DNA of 64,000 nt from a bacterium (lineage in GTDB: Bacteria > Electryoneota > RPQS01): positions 5,394 to 69,393 of the forward strand of contig JADKHW010000020.1 in NCBI GenBank assembly GCA_016721565.1, read 5' to 3'. Made by a program: the position numbers and the translations under genes. Positions 58,163 to 64,000 of this stretch are shown piece by piece. Numbering within the stretch: position 1 is the stretch's first letter; each line of letters starts with the position of its first letter. The notes under the pieces are model-generated. The model ran no database searches. It was not told the origin of the DNA and saw nothing but the letters and a program-made list of their open reading frames with translations.

Positions 58163-59362
58163 TCAAAGAGGGGATAAAGCTCTATTGCGTTGAAGTGAAA
58201 TCAAGAGGAAGCCGACTGCGGCAACTGCGGCGAAAGCGGCTCCTAGGAAGAACGGCGCATCTGAAGAAACGTTGTCCCACAGCCATCCGGCCATTAAGCT
58301 TGCCAGAAGTGCGAGCAATCCTGTTATCATATTGAAAATGCCAAGCGCAGTAGCTTTCACGTCCGCTGAAACCACGTTGGCAATCAGCGCGCGGATAACG
58401 CCTTCTGTCATAGCGGCATAGAATCCGTAAACGATGAACAATGCAATGACGGCAAGTCGAGACTCAACCGAAGCCATGCCCCAATAGACAACAGCGTAAA
58501 TCAGCAAACCTGCGCTGAGCAGATACTCCATACGAATCTTATCAGAGAGCTTGCCGATGGGGTACGACGCCAACGTGTAACAAGCATTGTAGGCAAGGTA
58601 GGCCAGCAACACATTACTCAACGACAAGCCAATGTCTTTGGCTTTCAAGATGAGAAAGGCGTCGCTGCTGAAACCGAGATAGCCGATGCTTGCAATCGTA
58701 ACAATCAGCCAATAGCGTTTACCGAACTTCGCGCCTGTGAGTTTCAGTTTGCGCGGCGCTGTGCTTGACGCGAACTTCGGCTCACGGATGAAGAAGATGA
58801 ACAGAACACCAATCGCGGCGGGAATAAACGCAAGCCAATAGAGATTGCGCAAGAGGATTTGCAGCTTACCGGTGTCGCCATAGGTCTGAATAATGTAGAG
58901 CGAAATGGCGACACCAAGCAATGCTCCGGCAGTGTCCATCGCTCGGTGCAATCCAAACGCGCGGCCGCGCAACTCTTTCGGAGTGACGTCAGCAATTAAC
59001 GCATCACGCGCACTGCTGCGCACTCCCTTGCCAAATCTATCCAAAAAGCGCGCGAACAAGACAAAGAGCCACGATCCGGCAATTGCAATCAGCGGCTTTG
59101 CCAACGCAGACAAAGCATAGCCTGCTAAGACGAAACCCTTGCGATTGCGAATGCGATCCGAGTACCAGCCACTCAGACCTTTTAGAATGCTCGCTGTGGC
59201 CTCGGCAATGCCTTCGATAATACCGATAACTCCAGCACTCGCACCAAGAACGGTTGTGAGAAAGATCGGCGTGATTGCATACAACATCTCACTTGAGATG
59301 TCGGTAAAAAACGAAACCCAGCCGAGTCGTTTGACTTCGGGGGAAAGCCGTGGTTGTTCCAT
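58163..59362 (-). CDS. MFS transporter
   Basis: A 399-residue major facilitator with twelve predicted helices. The loop between helices 2 and 3 has GLSGWYSDRIRNRKG, matching the family A motif (GxxxDRxGRR-like), repeated in the second half as PIGKLSDKIR. RFLDRFGKGVRSSARDALIAD is a feature of a subgroup of MFS exporters and permeases. It is sandwiched between the amide ligase and esterase genes with 17- and 24-base gaps. Export of the operon's product is the simplest role; import of a substrate is also possible. Confidence 0.88.
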   Translation of the reverse strand: MEQPRLSPEVKRLGWVSFFTDISSEMLYAITPIFLTTVLGASAGVIGIIEGIAEATASILKGLSGWYSDRIRNRKGFVLAGYALSALAKPLIAIAGSWLFVLFARFLDRFGKGVRSSARDALIADVTPKELRGRAFGLHRAMDTAGALLGVAISLYIIQTYGDTGKLQILLRNLYWLAFIPAAIGVLFIFFIREPKFASSTAPRKLKLTGAKFGKRYWLIVTIASIGYLGFSSDAFLILKAKDIGLSLSNVLLAYLAYNACYTLASYPIGKLSDKIRMEYLLSAGLLIYAVVYWGMASVESRLAVIALFIVYGFYAAMTEGVIRALIANVVSADVKATALGIFNMITGLLALLASLMAGWLWDNVSSDAPFFLGAAFAAVAAVGFLLISLQRNRALSPL

Positions 59363-59379
59363 CTGTGCCGCGCGAATCT

Positions 59380-60501
59380 CTACGCGCGCTTCACACTTTC
59401 TTGATATTCGTTCACGACGGACTCGGTGACAGCGGCGAAGTTCTCGGTCTTGCGATAGACAGCGCGCTGACGTTCGTAGCTCCCACCGCGATCCGCTATG
59501 CGGGATATATGCTTAAGCTCATTTAAGCAGTTTTGTTGAATTGCAAACGGCGTGAGTTTATTCACAAGGAACTGCAAGTCGTCACGCATGTGACGAGTCG
59601 TTCCGTCGTCACTGTGAACGATGTCCGCATCGAGTCCCCAACGAGTCGCGCGCCACTTGTTTTCCTTGATGAACCAATACTTGTGAATGGGCAACTGCTC
59701 GCCGTTGTCGTAAAGGTCGTCCAGATAACAAATCAAGCACTGTGACAACGCAACCAGCGCGAGTAAGTCATCCAAATCTGGCGTACCGTCGCAAATGCGA
59801 ATTTCAAGCGTGCCAAACTTCGGATGAGGACGAATGTCCCACCAGATCTCTTGAATGGACTGAATCGCGCCGGCATGAATTAGTGTTTTCATAAACCGTT
59901 GGAACTCAGCCCAGTTGAGCATACGCTGCGGCAAACCGGCTGTCGGCATGGCTTCAAAGACTTTGATACGCGACGAAGCCAAGCCGGTCTCTTCGCCCAT
60001 GAAGTAAGGCGATGCGGCGGACACCGCAAGCAGATGCGGCAGGAACGTGGTCATCGCATTGAAGATCGCGATGGCTTTCTCCGCAGTTTTCACACCGACG
60101 TGCACATGCAACCCCATAATCATCGCGCGGCGAGCAGGCCACTGCATACGGTTGACGAGATTCAAGTAGCGCGGGTTGTCCGTGATGGTCATATCGTGCC
60201 AAAGCGCTGTGGGGTGCGTGGCCACGAAACAAGTGGTCATGCCCAGACGGTTGGCAGCCTCTTCGGTCTTGCGGAATTTTTCAACCAACTCATGCTTGAC
60301 GTCAGCAACGGTGCGGCAGGGAGTCGTGATGATCTCAATGATGCACTGGAGCAGCTCGGGTTTTGCCCAGCCCACATCACCGAGTTCGGCTAAGAGTTCG
60401 GGAGCACGGTTGACCGCTTGCCAGGTCTTCGGATCAACTAAGAGAAGCTCACATTCGACACCCAATGTGGGTTCGGGGGAGCCGTTAAATATCAAGGCCA
60501 T
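59380..60501 (-). CDS. GCS2-type carboxylate-amine ligase (YbdK-like)
   Basis: A 373-residue member of the glutamate-cysteine ligase 2 family, which joins a carboxylate (often glutamate) to an amine using ATP. The start TLGVECELLLVDP carries metal-binding glutamates, followed by LHVHVGV and WWDIRPHPKFGTLEIRICD with the second glutamate/arginine set. E. coli YbdK has weak glutamate-cysteine ligase activity; most relatives are uncharacterised. First gene of the five-gene operon, with a candidate promoter at 60544-60572. No glutathione synthetase is present, but the ATP-grasp ligase downstream could do a second condensation. Confidence 0.88.
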   Translation of the reverse strand: MALIFNGSPEPTLGVECELLLVDPKTWQAVNRAPELLAELGDVGWAKPELLQCIIEIITTPCRTVADVKHELVEKFRKTEEAANRLGMTTCFVATHPTALWHDMTITDNPRYLNLVNRMQWPARRAMIMGLHVHVGVKTAEKAIAIFNAMTTFLPHLLAVSAASPYFMGEETGLASSRIKVFEAMPTAGLPQRMLNWAEFQRFMKTLIHAGAIQSIQEIWWDIRPHPKFGTLEIRICDGTPDLDDLLALVALSQCLICYLDDLYDNGEQLPIHKYWFIKENKWRATRWGLDADIVHSDDGTTRHMRDDLQFLVNKLTPFAIQQNCLNELKHISRIADRGGSYERQRAVYRKTENFAAVTESVVNEYQESVKRA

Positions 60502-60543
60502 AGGAAATAGTGGGTGGGATAGCTGAGGAATAATAACTGCTTG

Positions 60544-60572
60544 AAGATACGGAATGGCTCCTCGTAATTCAA
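60544..60572 (-). promoter_or_regulatory. candidate sigma-70 promoter of the amide-ligase operon
   Basis: Minus-strand TTGAAT (60567-60572), 17-base spacer, TATCTT (60544-60549), 43 bases before ATG 60501. Good spacing with moderate box matches. Confidence 0.45.
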
Positions 60573-60691
60573 CGGTTTTACATGAGATTTCTCAGGTGGT
60601 TCAGGTCCGCTGGGAACCATCGCTTTCGCATAGCTGATAAAAAGCGTATATTTCAGTTTGCTTACAATATCTTGCCAAGCCGGAATTCACT

Positions 60692-61999
60692 GTGCCTCAG
60701 TTTAGCCTGAAAAGCCTCTTCCCCGTTCCAGCCGCTGAACTGTATGCTTGGCACATGCGGATTGGTGCACTGGAACGCCTGACGCCGCCGTGGTCAGCCA
60801 TCAAAGTGACGTGGGGTGATGAGCATGTCTGCGAAGGCAGCCGTCGGGAGCTGTTGGTTCCGGCTGGCCCCTTCAAAACCAAATGGCTGGCCCGGCATCA
60901 CAGCATTGTCGAAGGCAGACAGTTCATTGACGAGCAGGATCGCGGGCCGTTCCGCAAGTGGACACATTTGCATGTGTGTACTGACAAAGAGCAGGGCCGC
61001 AGCGAACTTGAAGACCGAATCGACTACGAATTCCCTCTGGGGAAACTTGGCGAGTTCTTTGGCAAGTCACAGGTAAATTGGATGCTCAACACAGCCTTCC
61101 CGTGGCGGCACGAGCGGACTTGGATAGACCTTTCGCGACATGCGGAGTTTGCAGGCCTCCCACGCCTAAAAGTTGCGATCACAGGTGCAAGCGGAATGAT
61201 TGGCAGCAATCTCAAGCATTTTCTGACCACAGGTGGACACGAAGTCGTAACCATCGAGCGCAAGCGGGGCAACGCAAACTCGATCTATTGGAATCCTTCA
61301 ACAGGTGAGATTGAAGCTGATAAGCTCGAAGGCTTTGACGCAGTTGTGCATTTGGCAGGCAGGAACATCGCCTCGGAATCTATCAAAGCTCGACTGAGCC
61401 AACCGATGAAAACGGGCCTCAGGGCAACACCTTTCTGGCCGAAGTCTGCCGAGCTTGGGAAGGGGCGGCGGATCCAGCACGAAAAGCCGGAATCCGTGTG
61501 GTGCATCCGCGCATCGGGACAGTGATTTCAGGTTGGGGCGGCGTGCTCGGGAAACTCCTCCCGGTTTTCAACTTTGGGCTTGGGGGCAGGCTTGGCAATG
61601 GCCGCCAGATGATGAGCTGGATTCAGCTTGATGATTTGATTGCCGTCTTCTATCGGAGTATCTTTGATGATCGGCTCGTCGGCCCGGTCAACGCTACTGT
61701 CAGCAAAGCTATTTCAAATCAAGAATTTACGAAGACCCTTGGCGGGTTCTTTCCAGACCGACTCTTGCCTTCGTCCCCGAAATTGCTGTAAATACAGTCT
61801 TTGGCCAAATGGGCGCGAACTCTTGCTGGATGGAGTGAATGCTCAGCCAAAAGCTCTTGATTCTATTGGGTTTAAACCGTTGTTTTCCGATCTTGAATCC
61901 GCCCTGCGGTTTGAAACAGGTAAGCCTTTCCAACACTCTCCTCCCTTCCACCCCACCCCGTTGCCACAAAGTGGGCGGAATGGGTATCTAATCTCTTGA
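60692..61999 (+). pseudogene. TIGR01777-family epimerase with SRPBCC domain, multiply disrupted
   Basis: The N-terminal SRPBCC-like domain (about residues 1-150, FPVPAAELYAWHMRIGALERLTPPW) is joined to an SDR-type domain (AITGASGMIGSNLKHFL, VVHLAGRNIA), as in some TIGR01777 proteins. The frame then shifts near 61395 to LTEPTDENGPQGNTFLAEVCRAW. The segment family members have in between (SRVxGT through ASAIGFYG) is absent, roughly 50-60 residues. It shifts again near 61750 (into RPTLAFVPEIAVNTVFGQMG) and near 61815 (into RELLLDGVNAQPKALDS). Each shift equals one missing base. The missing segment contains a conserved core motif, so the gene as given cannot work. Decay or an assembly fault are both possible. 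Normal members are predicted nucleotide-sugar epimerase-like proteins. Confidence 0.72.
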
Positions 62000-62084
62000 C
62001 AGCTCGTCGGCGTACTACGGCGAGCCTTTTCCCATCGAATTTCAGTTACTTTTCTTTTTTTCCCAAACCCGCATGGAGACGTAC

Positions 62085-63947
62085 ATGAAGCGCACATGGT
62101 TTATCATGGTGCTCGTCGCGCTATTTGCCAACATGGCAATTGCCGACAAGATTAAGATTGAGAAGCTCGACGATCTGCCCCGTCATACCTATAAGATTGA
62201 CAAGAAGATTGAAGATTTCTTGAAGGACAATGCCGCAATCGACAAACTCGCGGCCGAAGTGAAGAAGGACATTCTCGCGGATCTCGACAAGTACGAGATT
62301 ACCGACAAGGCCACTCTGCAAGGGATGTACGCGAACCTCGGCACGATTGCGATGATCGAAGGCGACTGGCAGCGTTATCTTGAACTCGTGAACTTGCGCA
62401 TTAGCCTTGAAGACAAGGAAGCCGCACGTCACACGACCGCATTGGTGGGTCGTGCAATCGCTCGCACTCAACTCAAGGGCCAAGAGAACTACGACAAGAA
62501 TCTTGATCAAGAGCTTCGTTCGATGCTCGCCAACATGCCGTACGAAGTCGTTGAAGCCAACGTGAAGGCTCAAAAGGGCGGCGCGGAGATGGCTTCGGAA
62601 GCTGTCATGATCGGTGGTTTGGAAGCCGGCTTGCAACCCCAGCTTGATCAAACGAACGGCGAGATGACACAGGACAACGCAACATCGCTGCTGTCACCGT
62701 TCTTCGCTTTGAATTTCTACCTTCCGAAAAAAGAGATCTTCATCAAGGCGTTGTCTGATTACATCGAAGCCAACCAAGTTGTGAAGGCTGATATCTGGGC
62801 CGAGCGCAATGTTGAGTTTGCTAAGGGCGAGAATCACAAGCCGGTCGTTTTGGCTGTGTGGGATTCCGGTGTGGATTGGAACATCTTCCAGCCGCTGGGC
62901 CAGATGTGGACCAACGAAAAAGAAATCGCTGGCAACAACAAGGACGACGACAAGAACGGCTTTGTCGATGACGTGCACGGTATCGCGTGGGATTTGCACT
63001 CGAACAAAGAAACGTCGTTGCTCTATCCGATTGGTGACGCCAAGCTCGGTGACGAGAATCAAATGCGCCGTTGGATGAAGGGCTTGGGCGATGTGCAATC
63101 GGCTATCGAAAGTGATGAAGCCACGGAAATCAAGAAGCACATCTCGAGCCTGAAGCAGGACGAAGTGCAGCCGTTTATCGAGAGCATTGGCCTCTACGGC
63201 AACTACTGCCACGGCACGCACGTTGCGGGCATCACGGCGGCGGGAAATCCCTATTGCCGTATTCTGGCTGCGCGCTTGACGTTTGACTATCACATTCTGC
63301 CTGAACTGCCGACCATTGAGCAGGCCACGAAGGATGCGGCGGCTCTGACTGAGACGATTGAGTATTTCAAGAAGAACAACGTCCGCGCGGTGAACATGAG
63401 CTGGGGTGGTGATCTGGCCAGCATCGAATCCGCTTTGGAAGCCAACAACGCAGGTGGCACGCCGGATGAACGCAAAGAACTCGCACGCAAGATCTACACG
63501 ATTGGCGACACCGCATTCAAGAATGCGATTATGAACGCGCCGAACATTCTGTTCATCACCAGCGCGGGTAACTCGAACCTCGACAACGCCTTTGCCGAGT
63601 TCTATCCGTCAAGCTACGATCTGCCGAACATCATTTCGATTGGCGCGGTGGATCAAGCCGGTGAAGAGACGAGCTTCACGAGCTTTGGCAAGGTGGATGT
63701 CTATGGTAACGGCTTTGAAGTGTTGAGCTATGTGCCCGGCGGAACGCAGATCAAGCTGAACGGAACTTCGATGAGTTCTCCGCAAGTGTTGAACCTCGCA
63801 GGCAAACTATTGACGATCAAGCCTGAACTGACTCCCGCGCAACTGCGCAAACTCATCATTGACGGCGCCGACGACCGCAAAGCCGGTGATCGTACGGTCA
63901 AGCTGATGAATCCGAAGCGCTCACTGGAGATGCTGAAGAATAGTTAG
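62085..63947 (+). CDS. exported S8 family serine peptidase
   Basis: About 620 residues. GGAGA five bases before ATG 62085 fixes the start; a signal peptide (FIMVLVALFANMAIA) follows. A charged helical region of about 200 residues precedes the catalytic domain: aspartate near 260 (AVWDSGVDW), histidine near 375 (CHGTHVAG), asparagine (TSAGNSN) and serine near 561 (NGTSMSSPQV). Between them is an insertion with NNKDDDKNGFVDD, a calcium-loop-like stretch common in this S8 subgroup. It is unlike the other two S8 proteases here, having no regulatory-like or fibronectin domains and no sorting tail. Confidence 0.92.
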   Translation: MKRTWFIMVLVALFANMAIADKIKIEKLDDLPRHTYKIDKKIEDFLKDNAAIDKLAAEVKKDILADLDKYEITDKATLQGMYANLGTIAMIEGDWQRYLELVNLRISLEDKEAARHTTALVGRAIARTQLKGQENYDKNLDQELRSMLANMPYEVVEANVKAQKGGAEMASEAVMIGGLEAGLQPQLDQTNGEMTQDNATSLLSPFFALNFYLPKKEIFIKALSDYIEANQVVKADIWAERNVEFAKGENHKPVVLAVWDSGVDWNIFQPLGQMWTNEKEIAGNNKDDDKNGFVDDVHGIAWDLHSNKETSLLYPIGDAKLGDENQMRRWMKGLGDVQSAIESDEATEIKKHISSLKQDEVQPFIESIGLYGNYCHGTHVAGITAAGNPYCRILAARLTFDYHILPELPTIEQATKDAAALTETIEYFKKNNVRAVNMSWGGDLASIESALEANNAGGTPDERKELARKIYTIGDTAFKNAIMNAPNILFITSAGNSNLDNAFAEFYPSSYDLPNIISIGAVDQAGEETSFTSFGKVDVYGNGFEVLSYVPGGTQIKLNGTSMSSPQVLNLAGKLLTIKPELTPAQLRKLIIDGADDRKAGDRTVKLMNPKRSLEMLKNS

Positions 63948-63968
63948 TCTCCACCTGATAGGTGAAAG

Positions 63969-64000
63969 AAAAACGGCGACTCGAAAGAGTCGCCGTTTTT
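63969..64000 (+). terminator. intrinsic terminator with GAAA tetraloop
   Basis: A perfect 14-bp stem, AAAAACGGCGACTC with GAGTCGCCGTTTTT, around GAAA, ends exactly at the window edge, 21 bases after the S8 gene stop. Confidence 0.87.

Noticed and set aside
1..64000. tRNA, rRNA, CRISPR array, insertion sequence, prophage
   Set aside because: Reading the intergenic stretches gave no tRNA-like cloverleaf with a GTTCGA-type loop, no regularly spaced repeats, and no transposase, integrase or phage protein.

Overview
The window looks like a chromosomal piece of a Gram-negative bacterium of the Bacteroidetes/FCB type, probably an uncultivated lineage. Four things point that way: two large secreted proteins end in a type A (Por/T9SS-like) C-terminal sorting domain with the NYPNPFN motif, there is a TonB-dependent receptor with an N-terminal carboxypeptidase-regulatory-like domain, the cbb3 oxidase has fused CcoN and CcoO and a one-heme CcoP in Bacteroidetes gene order, and secreted peptidases are abundant. 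Base composition is close to balanced. I saw no rRNA, tRNA, CRISPR array, insertion sequence or phage gene.

Layout. 1-4866: end of a catalase gene, a TonB-dependent receptor and a polysaccharide flippase. 5162-13437: a complete cbb3 oxidase operon in the order ccoI, ccoS, ccoNO, ccoQ, ccoP, ccoG, ccoH and a TauE/DsbD-like membrane protein. 13512-15972 (minus): a sulfur module with a metallo-beta-lactamase/double-rhodanese protein and two YeeE/YedE half-transporters. 16124-25305: a secreted GH172-like protein, a subtilisin-like protease, an intergenic island of hairpins and a G-quadruplex motif, a secreted arginine/agmatine deiminase-like enzyme and a T9SS-tagged protein. 25617-30829 (minus): a 1612-residue hybrid sensor kinase with about eight PAS domains and its single-domain response regulator. 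31019-35920 (minus): a T9SS-tagged surface protein of about 1630 residues. 36265-47390 (plus): a tightly spaced run of beta-helix protein, sulfurtransferase, M14 carboxypeptidase, S8 protease and M3 oligopeptidase. 47463-49190: two sugar-nucleotide type genes. 49259-54949: an RNA methyltransferase, a small outer membrane protein, an acyl-CoA synthetase-like enzyme and an S9 peptidase. 54988-60501 (minus): a compact five-gene run of GCS2-type amide ligase, MFS transporter, esterase, ATP-grasp ligase and a second esterase, which is the best candidate here for an uncharacterised biosynthetic system. 60692-63947: a damaged TIGR01777 epimerase gene and a third S8 protease.

Taken together, the genes suggest a microaerobic respirer that degrades proteins and peptides outside the cell and in the envelope (S8, M14, S9, then cytoplasmic M3), handles reactive sulfur and peroxide, and builds a surface coat.

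Caution on quality: at least a dozen reading frames are interrupted, and in most cases adding back one base, often in a short homopolymer, restores a family-typical protein. I have therefore joined several pairs or triplets of open frames into single genes. These breaks are more likely sequence errors than pseudogenes, although the TIGR01777 gene also seems to lack an internal stretch.
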